The notes under the pieces were generated by a model, which ran no database searches, had not been told where the DNA came from, and was given only the letters and a program-made list of their open reading frames with translations. The position numbers and the translations under genes are program-made. A stretch of DNA of 64,000 nt from Hermatobates lingyangjiaoensis (taxonomy: Eukaryota; Arthropoda; Insecta; Hemiptera; Hermatobatidae): assembly GCA_026182355.1 (NCBI GenBank), contig JAPFBL010000069.1, positions 1,338,001 through 1,402,000 on the forward strand. Reading direction: 5' to 3'. This document shows, piece by piece, positions 35,331-45,422 of the stretch; within the stretch, counting starts at the first letter, position 1; each line of letters opens with the position of its first letter.

Positions 35331-36439
35331 TATATTTCTTTTTCATTAAAAAGTTTGCTTATTTTAATTATTCGTACTTCCTTGAGCTTTTTCTAATATC
35401 CCCGATTAAGGACTTCCAATGGCCGGGAAGAGAATAAAGAAGGAAATTATCAGGATATTTGAAAAAATCTCAAGGAAAGACGAAAGAATGAAAATAGGCA
35501 AAACGCTTTAATAAAATATGTGCAAATGAAGGTCACCTCCCCATGTTACATATATAATATATACAGCACCAATAAATAAGAAAGCAAGGTAATATTAAAA
35601 TTGACACATCTAAAATGTATAACATAAACCTGTTATTCACTTTTTTTAGCAAAATTTTAGAGTGGAAAAACTTTTTTACAATGACGAAGATTTTTATAAA
35701 AGTATCAAATTGTTTATGTACTTGCGGTGGGGAATCATGTTTCAGAGACAGTAAAAAACGTTAGACATTATGTCAAGCATTTGGTGAAAAGTAGGTCAGA
35801 TATCATGTTCTAAACAAAAAGTTTTATCCCAAATTTATTATTAACTTTTTTTTTTTAAATATAAAAGAGGCATTATTTCTGCACAAAATCCAAACTAATT
35901 TAGCATTATAGGACATTAATACCTTGACGATTAATTGGAAAGAGGTTATAACGCGTTTCTTTTAAATCTTCCTTTCATTGCATAGAGTTCTTGATACCCT
36001 AATTCTTAATTTATTAACATAAAACGCCAATTTACATTAAAATCCGGTTTATTTGAGTCCTTGACAAAAAATAGAAGGACATATTCATTTGAATACAGTG
36101 AGGTTGGAGAGTTAATTAAGGCCTTAAGTTATGTAGTTCCGACAGCATTACAGTTTCAGTTCTTATCATAGCAAAAATAAGTATTACTTCTTTATTCTGC
36201 TCCATTTACATTTTACCAGATTATAATGGTTTCGAATTTTTTTTTATTCGACAAAATTCTCAAATTCTTTATATAAGAAAACAATTTTCGTTCTTTACTT
36301 CCTGGTACTCTCATGCATAGTCATAAACAGAACAGAACGAAAATGAGGAAGTCAGCGAGAATACCAAGGCTCTTAGATATCTAGAAAACGTGATAACATC
36401 AGTTTAACCCACTCCTTATACACATATTAAAAAGAGTGG
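35331..36439. other. AT-rich non-coding DNA
   Basis: A segment at about 35470-35515 (AAGACGAAAGAATGAAAATA) resembles 43075-43105 (AAAGACAAAAATAAAAATAG), a weak shared repeat. Nothing else recognised. Confidence 0.4.
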
Positions 36440-36600
36440 ATACTCTCTTTTCTTTTGATGACGGTTGAACCAAAAATTAGAAAACGTGAAATACGTACAT
36501 CTATTTATTGTTTACTTATAGTTAATCTTTAGTTTTATCTCTTTGTATTTAAAAAGAGACTGCAGGTGTGTGTTTTTAATTTCTCTATGTCCCTTCATTT
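36440..36600 (+). mobile_element. PLE-type module B
   Basis: CTTTTGATGACGGTTGAACC then AAAAATTAGAAAACGTG at 36451-36488. The later part TTTAAAAAGAGACTGCAGGT then GTGTGTTTTTAATTTCTCT (36549-36587) is the module end. Between them is an extra ~60 bp that other copies lack. Confidence 0.55.
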
Positions 36601-36629
36601 ACATTGAAATTTATTTGTCTGTTTCGGAC

Positions 36630-36972
36630 AGCAGCTTCTGCGTTGACCAATTTCTTGCTGATGTTCTCTACTTTCCTTACTAGTTTGTGGTAACTTTCAG
36701 GTATATTTCATAGGAGTTCTGGTAACGAAATGAAAGAAATATAAAGTACAACGCTTAAAACTTTAAAACTTTAATTAGATTAAAGTTTTAAAGTGTTTAG
36801 CGTACTACCTTATATTTCTTTCATGTCGCTACCAGAACTCCTATGGCAAATAACTGAAAGTTACCGCAAACTAATGAGGAAACTAAATACATCAGCAAGA
36901 AATTGGTTAACACAGAAGCTGCTGCCAACTTCAATAATACTTGTTTGAGAGAAGACCTGCTGCCATCATACA

Positions 36973-36974
<2 letters not shown>
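36630..36974 (+). pseudogene. PLE N-terminal relic in a ~290 bp foldback
   Basis: Arms 36630-36774 and 36777-36924 are reverse complements around a short centre (GCAGCTTCTGCGTTGACCAA against TTGGTTAACACAGAAGCTGC). The plus-strand frame through the right arm reads TEAAANFNNTCLREDLLPSY at about 36906-36965 and then runs into (TA)n. The same FN-TC-LLP-YT pattern occurs at 42800-42915 (minus) and 45280-45425 (plus). It resembles the N-terminal region of Penelope-like reverse transcriptases, where a Cys is followed by a Pro-containing motif. No reverse transcriptase domain follows. Confidence 0.55.

Positions 36975-37016
<42 letters not shown>
36975..37016. repeat. (TA)n microsatellite
   Basis: About 20 TA units directly after the codons for Tyr-Thr-Asn of the PLE relic. 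Confidence 0.96.
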
Positions 37017-37017
<1 letters not shown>

Positions 37018-37063
37018 GAAATAAAATTTTATCAAGACTCATTCAATTCTTCAGTATTCCCAG

Positions 37064-37270
37064 ACAGGGAGTTGTGGTATGCTCCTGTAATCCAGCTACT
37101 TAGAGGTCGGGAAATGAGGACAGTTTGAGGGAAGGACCAACTGGAAGTAGGTGTTCTTACGATGATCTGGTGCCACTCTAAGCCGGCCATCGACATGGCG
37201 TCACTTAGGGAACATTGCAACCCCATGTCAGCTAAGGAGAGGTCAATCGGGCCGGGGAGTAACCCAGCAC
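37064..37270 (+). ncRNA. SRP (7SL) RNA-like sequence, truncated, probably a pseudogene
   Basis: SRP RNA is the RNA scaffold of the signal recognition particle. Three 7SL landmarks occur in order: the Alu-domain loop CTCCTGTAATCCAGCTAC (37082-37099), the S-domain stem AGCCGGCCATCGACATGGCG (37181-37200; compare the animal CGGCATCAATATGG) and the helix 8 strand GCTAAGGAGAGGTCAATCGG (37231-37250; compare CCTAAGGAGGGGTGAACCGG). The spacings of about 104 and 44 bases agree with animal 7SL as I recall it. The 5' end inferred from that spacing is near 37064. Homology fades after GGGCCGGGGAG, so about the last 90 nt (rest of helix 5 and helices 6-8 return strands) are missing. In their place is tail motif D. 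A truncated retro-pseudogene or a 7SL-derived mobile sequence are both possible. Confidence 0.8.
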
Positions 37271-37325
37271 TGAAGAACTGACCAAGTCCTGATAAACTTT
37301 TATTTTGTTTTTACTTCAGGGCTGA
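37271..37325 (+). repeat. Tail motif D fused to the 7SL-like sequence
   Basis: CTGAAGAACTGACCAAGTCC then TGATAAACTTTTATTTTG, followed by TTACTTCAGGG, matches 30681-30740 including the closing TTCAGG. It starts at the point where 7SL similarity stops. Confidence 0.6.
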
Positions 37326-38412
37326 TACTTCTATCAATACATTATTTTATCAATATATTGTATATACAGATATAAATTGCTTAATGTAAACATACACAAG
37401 AAGATGTGATCGGTAGTCTTTGTATATAAAATGGTATATTTGGCAATGCTAATTAATGTCACCATTTAAGCGTTCTCAATTATAAATAGAATAAATTATG
37501 TATTTAATTTTATTTCAGTAATTTCTTCATTACAAATAAATAATTCTCTAAAAAGAAAACATCATTACATTTTTCATTGTTATTTGTCATTTTTTTAATA
37601 CAAAATCATGACGATCTGAAATTGCCAATTGATTGACGGTCAACTTATGGATTGTAACCAGTGATTTGATAAAGCAAAAATTACCTTTGCAAAGGAACTC
37701 AAACACAAAAATTGTATGTTGACTGGTTAAGGGCTAAAAAATGATTTGACCAGACAAGAGGAAGCAATTTGAGTAAGGTATCAATGGCTTTGTTCTTAAA
37801 AACCATATAGTTTAAAAATATTACCTTTAAAATCAAATATAATTTTTTTTTTATTTTAATTCTTTTTGATGTATGTTTTTGTTTTGTAAAGTTCTTACTC
37901 CGTACCATTTTTATTAACACTATTATTACTGGGCATCACATATTGTTCAGAAATAAACTTAAGGGATTAAAAAAAAAAATGTAGGCACACTTAAATATTA
38001 ACTTTTATTTCATTTGTCATCGGGGGAAAATATTAAATTCTATTATGTGTATATTTCAAGTTGAATATGTTATACATATTGTAGGATATGGTTCAAATAT
38101 CCGAATCCACCGAGTGTACAAAGTCAAGTGTACGTTTCTCGATTATTAAGATGGGTCTATAATGAATGAATTTCTCTGCTGGCACCGTTTTTTTTTCATT
38201 GCCTCCTCGAGCTTGCCAAATCAACCGACATTGGTCTCTGCGTTGATTTGTTGCCTGTTCTCACTTGGTGATTGATGGAACGGAAGTCTACTCTTCAATT
38301 CATCGACAAATCCAAAACCACTTTCTTTGACTTCTTCATCCAAACACACACCCTTCCCATTGACTAACCTCAAGAAACTATTTCTTTCCTAATTATCAAT
38401 GCATATATACCA
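37326..38412. other. AT-rich non-coding DNA, nothing recognised
   Basis: A minus-strand frame at 37699-37920 is Lys/Leu-rich without motifs. 38190-38390 is somewhat GC-richer but unrecognised. Confidence 0.4.
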
Positions 38413-38431
38413 TATATATATATATATATAA
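38413..38431. repeat. Short (TA)n
   Basis: About 9 TA units. Confidence 0.85.
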
Positions 38432-38569
38432 GTGTGTTATTTAATCGGAAATTGGTCAATTTTCAGGTGGTTTGGTTTTATTTAAAAACCTTTCTCATAG
38501 GCAGAAGTAAGATTTTTTTGAATAATAGAAATAAATAAGAAAAATTTAATTTTATTATTCAAAAAATTT

Positions 38570-38805
38570 TGGACAAACACACTTACAGTCGGTCGGAGAC
38601 CAACGAAGGATGGATATATAAATATTGAGAATAGTATCAACCGTGGAATAGAAAAAAACTAAAGTTTATCGTGATTCGGTCAGCATATTTATATATATAT
38701 GTTACGGAGTAAACTATAGGTAAACAGTAAATAGAAAATCACACCTACGGTATCTAATTTTTGGTTTAACGATCGTCAGGAGAGAAGAGATTGGGATGCC
38801 TAGCG
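38570..38805 (-). mobile_element. Two damaged PLE-type module B copies
   Basis: 38575-38620 keeps the module end ACACACTTACAGTCGG joined directly to GTCGGAGACCAACGAAGG, a deletion relative to 29880-29967. 38698-38805 reads on the minus strand CTCTCCTGACGATCG, then AAACCAAAAATTAGATACCG, then TAGGTGTGATTTTC. Each is diverged. Confidence 0.5.
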
Positions 38806-39057
38806 CAATTGCAAACTGACAGTTAGAAACAACCAACTATCTCCAACGTTTAATTTAGAGTTGGAAAAACTGACCGTATTCCGAATCATTTACTATATTC
38901 ATTTATTGGATATTCCATAAATCTGACTTCATCAATATATATATCCTCGCATCCGAGGAGGCACATATCTGGTTTCTTAATGCGCGTTGTAAACCAGGTT
39001 TGAATTTAAAAAGGTAGGGCTGTTCTGAATGGCTAGAGATTAGTTTACCTTTGACTA

Positions 39058-39345
39058 TTATTACTTTACTATAAGTACAGTATAGTGATCATGAAAAAAT
39101 TCGTTCTCGAGATTTTGACGGAATTACATGTTTTGAGGTCCCAGAAGTCGTTTTATGACGTTTTTACGATGATGTCTCTGTGTGTGTGTGTGGGTGGGTG
39201 GGTGGGTGGGTGGGTGGGTGAGTGTGTTAGCATTGCTTGTTACCACGCTACGGTCCAGAATCTTTGATGGATCAAGTTGATATTTTACACAAAAATGGGC
39301 CTCATAAAGACGAAGATCCCTATTGTTTGGGAAGAATTATGCATT
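39058..39345 (+). mobile_element. Left end of the long-TIR transposon, truncated
   Basis: Almost identical to 23919-24200: TTACTTTACTATAAGTACAG, then TGTTTTGAGGTCCCAGAAGT, the (GGGT)n array at 39190-39221, and TGTTACCACGCTACGGTCCA. Similarity ends after GAAGAATTATGCAT, where a module B copy begins. The high identity argues for recent activity. Confidence 0.88.
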
Positions 39346-39478
39346 GTGTCCCTATCTCAACTCTCCTGATGACGGTTCAACCAAAAATTAGATACAGTAA
39401 GCATGTTTGTTCCTTAGTTCTGTGTTTGTGATTCATCGTGAAACGTTTGTTGTCCTTTTGGATCGTTTTCCTGTTTAC
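39346..39478 (+). mobile_element. PLE-type module B
   Basis: CTCCTGATGACGGTTCAACC then AAAAATTAGATACAGTAAGC. Downstream ATTCATCGTGAAACGTTTGT (39432-39451) adds a second GAAACG-like motif before the (TA)n tract. It adjoins a truncated transposon end, as at 23.9 kb. Confidence 0.6.
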
Positions 39479-39510
39479 AATATATATATATATATATATA
39501 TTATATATTT
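39479..39510. repeat. (TA)n microsatellite
   Basis: About 12 TA units, one interruption. Confidence 0.9.
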
Positions 39511-40314
39511 GTAACATAAGTAAAACAAACTGGAGGTTGTACAGGACTAAATACTTGTTATCATTTGGCTTTGTTGTAAATGACCTTGACTTGTTATAGT
39601 GCATATTAATACTTTATATATTATACATAATATAACACATACTTGCTTGATTTCTAAGAGGAGGGAACTACTCTTACTACTCAAGTATTGCCAAAGTATT
39701 CTCCAAACCACATTCCCGATATGGACCCAGGTCATATGACACGTTCATAGGACCACTCATATATGGAAGCATATGAACATTTTTAACCGTAATAATACAA
39801 TTCCTATTTTAGGTTCCACAATACCATGAGCATATAGATCCCATAAAATTATTATGTACATTTCTATAAACAATAAATTACGTGAATTAATTAGAACCTA
39901 TTAATTTGTTCTGGCGTTAAAAGACGCCTGGTCAAGGCGTACCGCTAATTAGTTAAGTCCCGTTCAAGGATTTCCCATTTATAGAAATGAAAGTATTCTC
40001 TTGATAATTAACCAAACAAACATATTTTAAACAACATTCTTATCTATTTTTTTTTTGTTTACTCACTCACTTAAGAATTGAGCACAGTTCAGGCTTATTA
40101 TCACGATGCGAACACTTAACTATCACTGAAATAATTTTTTACTTGAATTGTATTAACTATCCATGCAGGTAATATCAAATATTAACCATATTATGTTGTT
40201 TTCCAATGCTTACACTTAAACATTCACCTTTTAGTACTGTTCTAGAGCTGAAAAATGTGACTTTTTTATTATTTAGCACCCATTTAAATAATAGGCTAAC
40301 CATTATTTTTCGAC
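39511..40314. other. AT-rich non-coding DNA, nothing recognised
   Basis: No open frame, RNA signal or shared repeat was seen. Confidence 0.45.
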
Positions 40315-40448
40315 ATTGTGAGTCCTAAATTATGACTAACTCAAGTATATTTAGAGTAGAAGGACCCGGCATCGTACAGACTCGAGATGCTTTCTCGGCA
40401 TCGACGGCTTAACATCCTTTCAGAGGGACGTTTTCACGTACTATAGCT
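40315..40448 (-). mobile_element. SINE fragment (body only)
   Basis: Minus-strand body of the main SINE family: GTGAGTCCTAAATTATGACT, GTATATTTAGAGTAGAAGGA, GGCATCGTACAGACTCGAGA and CGACGGCTTAACATCC match 52803-52920. The tRNA-like head and the 3' tail are missing. Confidence 0.7.
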
Positions 40449-40456
40449 CATGTTTA

Positions 40457-41061
40457 AAAGATATACCATATTTTATGTAGAAGTTAGATATCACAGTTAT
40501 ATTTAGTAGTGGTGATAATTTGTTAAATAGACTTGTCCATAACTCTAACAAAATACGGAAAAACTGTTGTGTATATAGAATTTATTGCAAGGATTGCGAG
40601 TTAGCTTAAATTGGACAGACAGGAAAAGGAATTGACACAAGGATTAAGCAACATCAGTATTCTATTAGAAGATAGGTTGATAAAAGTGCCTTGTTTCTAC
40701 ACAGTAGAGACAAAAATCACTTAATCAACAGGGAAGAAGCAAAGGAGTTGGTATTTATGTCATGTAAAAGAAGAAGAAACATTGTTCAAAGCCCCCTCAT
40801 AAAAAGCTTTTCTAAGAGCTTAGACAAACTAGTCCAGATCTTTTTAAGTTGGTTGAATTTCTAATTGAAGGAATTGTTAAACAAATCAAGACTATTTCTA
40901 ATGTAACAGGGAAAAATATTATCAATGATGCCAATCTTTATCCAACTTTAAATCAAAATCCACACATCTACCTGCCCACAACTTGTATTCATTCGCTCTC
41001 TGACGACGTGAGAATGAAAGGTCTCAGAGCGATTATCTTCAATCATTTGTCGTTAGTTACC
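40457..41061 (+). pseudogene. Penelope-like element GIY-YIG relic (C-terminal part)
   Basis: In one plus-strand frame the codons read KDIPYFM, stop, KLDITVIFSSGDNLLNRLVH, then CCVYRIYCKDCELA, stop, IGQTGKGIDTRIKQH. A further stop follows, then HLINREEAKELVF; after a +/-1 shift near 40830 a SPDLFKLVEFLIE segment runs to the stop at 41062. This is the PLE order: end of the reverse transcriptase region, a CK-C motif inside the GIY-YIG nuclease (here CVY and *IG replace GVY and YIG), the downstream REEAKE helix and a short C-terminal tail. Three in-frame stops and a frameshift make it a pseudogene. The tail end CTCTCTGACGACGTGAG then GAAAGGTCTCAGAGC resembles the module A core. It abuts a truncated SINE upstream and (TA)n downstream. 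Confidence 0.85.
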
Positions 41062-41109
41062 TAACATATATACTCATATATACATGTATTATATATATTT
41101 ATATATGCA

Positions 41110-41230
41110 GAAAACTATTTTACAAAAACATGTGACATAAAAATCAACGTCTAAACTATAGAATAAATTCTAGAAACGTAAATCAGTTTTTTTAACCAAG
41201 TATCTGTCGACCTCAGTGTCACATTATTAA
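41110..41230 (-). mobile_element. Diverged PLE-type module A
   Basis: AACTATTTTACAAAAACATG, AAAATCAACGTCTAAACTAT and GTCGACCTCAGTG retain the layout of module A in inverted orientation just after the PLE relic. Confidence 0.5.
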
Positions 41231-41362
41231 TGATCATTCTGATTAATATATTCGATTAATTATCAATTATTTGAATTTCATAATCCATAAAAAAGTCAAT
41301 GTTTACTTCTTATTTCTGACTTCCTTTTATAGTTGACACACACGCACCTATATATATATATA

Positions 41363-41412
41363 ACAAAATTTTACAATAAACACGTGAAATAAAACAACGC
41401 CTAAATCATAGA
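41363..41412 (-). mobile_element. Truncated PLE-type module A
   Basis: AACAAAATTTTACAATAAAC then ACGTGAAATAAAACAACGCC, cut off by (TA)n at 41413 before the motif core. Confidence 0.55.
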
Positions 41413-41439
41413 TATATATATATATATATATATATATAA

Positions 41440-41560
41440 ACAATTTAAGAAAATCCCTTACAAGAAAAGAACACGCGGAAACAATAACAAAACTTACTTC
41501 AACATTTCGACCTCGTCATCAAGAAAAGCAGATGAAGAAGTGTTCTACTCCGCTGGTAAA
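41440..41560 (-). mobile_element. PLE-type module C
   Basis: On the minus strand: TTCTTGATGACGAGGTCG, then AAATGTTGAAGTAAGTTTTG, then a T-rich stretch. The short GAC-GAG-GTC hairpin, the AAAT core and the GTAAGT donor-like site are all present. Confidence 0.6.
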
Positions 41561-41814
41561 GAGCGACACTACATATAAGTATATGATTGTATAAAAAAAT
41601 ATATTTACCATGTATTTTGTGAATATTTTTAAAGTCTAACACTGGAAATGTCTTTGAATTGCTTCGCTTCTTTACCCATCCATATTTTTTATTTCTCCTT
41701 AAGACAGAGTACTACCAACATTATTTATGATTTTGAATGGTTTTCTCCATTAGATGTTTCTAGAGTTCAATATTAAATTATATATATACATGTTAGGACT
41801 GACTATAAATATAT

Positions 41815-42010
41815 AATATTTCAGAATAAGTATGTGATATAAAAATCAACATCCAAACCACAGTAGAAAATTCAGATATATTCTTGCATCTGCTGGCGAC
41901 ATCTGAAATCAGACTGTCGTGTGTGACTCTGACGGAAGAGAAGCCATATTTATCTAAAGATGGTAGAATGTTTTACTGTAATTTAGATGATATATATATA
42001 TATATATATA
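41815..42010 (-). mobile_element. Diverged PLE-type module A
   Basis: ATATTTCAGAATAAGTATGT, AAAATCAACATCCAAACCAC and, on the plus strand, GTGACTCTGACGGAAGAG mark a damaged inverted pair ending in (TA)n at 41990-42010. Confidence 0.45.
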
Positions 42011-42799
42011 AGTATTCTAGTATTTCTTGAAATAGATTTCAATGAAATAGTCATTTTGATCAATCATTGATAGTTTATAGAGGTTTCGACGTTAACTTGA
42101 TAAAGAAATTGTAAAAAGTAAAAACAGAAATACATATGGATGATGTGAAACAATAATTGTTTGTAAAATAATGCAAACTGATATCATTTTAAGATAAAAA
42201 TATAGGTTTCGTTGACAAAGGATATGTAATATAGATAAACAATGATAACCGTGTATAAGATTAATTCAATTAATTTAATTACTTTAATTATTTACAATTA
42301 AATTAATTACCCTATAGTGTCAAAGAAAACGTAGGCATCATAATCATAATACAAGAAACATTGATTAATGAAACAAAAACATTTATTTGTAAAATAAAGT
42401 TAACATTTTAAGGAATTATATTTTTATTTTATTACTGAATAACCTTCAAAAAGCATATCAACTTTACGATATTAATTGGATAATAATATAGTAAATTATT
42501 TCACTAGCAGCAAAAATATGCAAATTTATAATAGTATCAATATTAGGAATGCTAATTTACATTTCAGGTTTGTTTCTTGGATATGTAAAAATAACCGAAA
42601 AACTCATCATTCTTCCTAATTAGTGGAGAAGTATTTGAAAAATTAGTGGCCATATTTAAAAAAAATATAAACAAGCTATAAAAGAAATAACTAAGATATT
42701 ATGAAATCCTGATGCATTCTCACACCTTTTAAAATTTCATTCATTTTAAAGCAAAGTGAATAATTCCATATATATAAACAACAATCATTTAAAATTGAA
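42011..42799. other. AT-rich non-coding DNA, nothing recognised
   Basis: No open frame, RNA signal or shared repeat was seen. Confidence 0.45.
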
Positions 42800-42915
42800 A
42801 CAATATAATATATATATTTATATGTGTATTTTGGGAGCAGACCTCCATTTGAACATGTTTTGTTAAAAATTATGCCATTTTTATTTTTGTCCTTTTGCGA
42901 TATCATACAGAACAT
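42800..42915 (-). pseudogene. PLE N-terminal relic running into (TA)n
   Basis: The minus-strand frame contains NGIIFNKTCSNGGLLPKYT followed by Tyr-Lys-Tyr-Ile from TA-rich DNA. It aligns with the relics at 36906-36965 and 45343-45420. Only about 35 codons remain upstream. Confidence 0.5.
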
Positions 42916-43144
42916 TTATTATTTATTGTGAATATCCTATAAAATAATTATTATTTATTATGAATTTGTAAAAAAAGTGAAAAATGGATATGAAGAATAA
43001 ATCATTTGGTGAATTGCTCTATATCTTACCGAAAGGTGAAAATCCATACTCAGAAAGATAGAAAAATTCACTCGCAAAAAGACAAAAATAAAAATAGGCA
43101 TAATTTTTAATAAAACATATATTCATTTATATATATATATATAT

Positions 43145-43534
43145 ATAAAACAAGATTTAACAATAAACAGAGAAATAACAATCAATGATTACACCACAAT
43201 ATGAAATGAGAAAAAACTACTAAGATCTTCCAACCATGATCATATATATATAAAGATTTCACACAAGCACGTGAAATAACAATCAATGATCAAACCACAA
43301 TAAGAAATGGAAAAACAAGACTAAGATCTTTCAACCGTAACAAGTGGTCTTCGTCAGAGTCAAAAACCCAAATGAGTTGGTTTTTTGTCATATTGTGGTT
43401 TGATCATTGATATATATATATAGTTTACACAGGAAAGACAAAAACAGATAAAAACACACACAAAAAAGATTCACAACGATATTTCAACATTCGTTGTCAT
43501 GGCAGAAGTAGTCCCTTGGATTAGCTGAAGCTAA

Positions 43535-43570
<36 letters not shown>

Positions 43571-44080
43571 ATTTCTCATTAACACGTGAAATATCAATCC
43601 CAACTGAGTTGAGTTTTTGACTCTGACGAAGACCACTTGTTACAGTTGAAAAATCTTAGTCTTGTTTTCCCATTTCTTATTGTGATTTGATCATATATAT
43701 ATATATAATATATATATATATAAAACTAAAGGTTATCGGGATTAACTTTACTAATAGTTTATCGTGATTTCTATTCCACGGTCAATACTTTTATCAATAT
43801 ATATATATAGATAGATCAGAGTCAAAAACCAACTGTCTAAGACCTTTCAACCGTGACTAGGGGTCTTCGTCATAGTCAAAACCTAAGCGAAAACCGCTTG
43901 TTAAGGTTGAAAGACCTCGGTCTTTTTTTTTCGATTTCATATTGACGTTTGATCATTGATTGTTATATAACGTGTTTATGTGAAATCTTGTATATATATA
44001 TTTATATATATATGATCAAACTACAATATGAAATGGGGAAAAAAAGACTAAAGTCATTCAACTGTAACAAGCAGTTAACA
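43145..44080. mobile_element. Cluster of PLE-type modules A and C among (TA)n tracts
   Basis: Module A copies: 43150-43238 (minus, truncated), 43250-43370 (minus, clean), 43567-43693 (deleted inverted pair; plus core CTCTGACGAAGACCACTT then GTTACAGTTGAAAAATCT), 43830-43990 (inverted pair, CGAAAACCGCTTG then AAGGTTGAAAGACC) and 44012-44078 (minus, truncated). A module C relative lies at 43430-43510 (minus: ATGACAACGAATGTTG, then AAATATCGTTGTGAATC). Most copies border (TA)n of 10-26 bp and share edges AGATTTCACATAAACACGTG and TGTGGTTTGATCATTGAT. The copies look like repeated insertion into, or expansion from, TA tracts. Confidence 0.65.
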
Positions 44081-44149
44081 CATGCCTAGACCAGTGTGTT
44101 TGTTATATTTGAATGGCTATATTTTATTTTTATATATTATGGTAAAGAA

Positions 44150-44300
44150 ATAAAATGGTAAAAATGGTAAAGAAATAAATAAAATTGATTGAAATAACTC
44201 ATTTAGACACTAGTCGCCATCAGGAGGGCAATTAATCAAGTAATTGACTAATCAGCTTTTCTGTTAAGTTAATCAGGACTACCACAGAGAGGGAAGCTGA
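44150..44300 (-). mobile_element. Possible PLE-type motif
   Basis: Minus strand CCTCCTGATGGCGACTAG then TGTCTAAATGAG (44206-44235) has the CTGATGG and GAC/GTC pattern of module C but a TAAATG in place of GAAA. Weak. Confidence 0.3.
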
Positions 44301-45040
44301 AAATGTAAAATAACGCAAGAAAAGTAAAGAAATAAATAATAATAAATGTTAATAATAATAATGTTAATACAAATATAGAAGAAAATATAATGGGTATAGT
44401 AATAAATAATTGTAGCTTAAAACAATTAAAAAAGTATTAATTATTTAATTAACACAAATGAAATATTACTTCATAAATAAATAAAACAAACATATCAGCA
44501 AGTCAGAAAAAATGTGGTTCCTCTTAAATGAAAATTTTAATCTATTTATGTAATATGTATTTATCCATGATGTATTATATATTTATGTGATTCTACTGAT
44601 ATACGGTGATGAAGTGTTCAAAATAAAAGATCTAATTTAAAATTCCATAGAAAAATATTAATGAAAATTGAGCATAGTGATATTTTGTATGGTTAGTATC
44701 AGAAGAGTTGCTGTACTGACAAACTGGAGTCCGATTGAAATTCACACAAAGGTTCGGGTTAGTTGTGGCCAAACCAACATAAGAAGTAGCATACTAAATA
44801 AATTCTAATCGATAGACCCAGTTGAGGAAAGTACTAGAAGTATTAATATGGATGGGTAAGGAATTATGATTGAGAAGGGATGTGAAGGAAGGACTGGAGT
44901 TAATAATAGAACAAGTTTGACAGCTCCTCTATATCGCTCCATTCCCCTAACAGGATTAGGAGGCTTTCCAGATATATGGCAATAAATACTTTTTAGTCTT
45001 CCCGTATATTCTTTTCCGATTGTTTTCATTCAAGAATGTA
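44301..45040. other. AT-rich non-coding DNA
   Basis: A 74-codon minus-strand frame at 44805-45029 is unrecognised. Nothing else. Confidence 0.4.
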
Positions 45041-45042
45041 TA

Positions 45043-45090
45043 TTATATATATATATATATTATAATATATATATATATATATATATAATT
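45043..45090. repeat. (TA)n microsatellite
   Basis: Two runs of TA units separated by a single interruption. Confidence 0.93.
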
Positions 45091-45097
45091 ACGGTTA

Positions 45098-45361
45098 TTT
45101 AGTTTCCTTGTGTATTTCTCAAGGGATCGAATAATCTTCTTGTACAAACATCTAAATTGAATAGAACATTACCAATGGTTCCATTGTCTTTACATCTTGC
45201 ATTTCCACTAATTTTACTATTGTTACAACAGTCACAACTAGTACTATTACTAGTACTATTAAGACAATGGAACCATTGGTAATGTTCTATTCAATTTAGA
45301 TGTTTGTGCAAGAAGATTATTCAGATCCCTTGAGAAATACACAAGGAAACTAATCAACCGT
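45098..45361. repeat. Foldback of PLE coding sequence
   Basis: Arms 45098-45192 and 45271-45361 are reverse complements over about 90 bp with very few mismatches (ACAATGGAACCATTGGTAAT in the right arm). The spacer has GTACTATTACTAGTACTAT. The plus-strand frame of the right arm reads FRSLEKYTRKLINRKYGVLF and continues, with one shift, to a Leu-Leu-Pro-Lys-Tyr-Thr-Asn sequence before (TA)n at 45423. It is the third N-terminal PLE relic. The left arm carries the same sequence in reverse and starts at the (TA)n of 45043-45090, so the whole unit is TA tract, PLE end, inverted PLE end, TA tract. Confidence 0.8.
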
Positions 45362-45419
45362 AAATATGGCGTATTATTTAATCAAACCTTAAAATGAAGG
45401 ACTGCTTCCTAAATATACT

Positions 45420-45422
<3 letters not shown>

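Noticed and set aside
37032..37226. 64-codon minus-strand frame
   Set aside because: It is antisense to the 7SL-like sequence.
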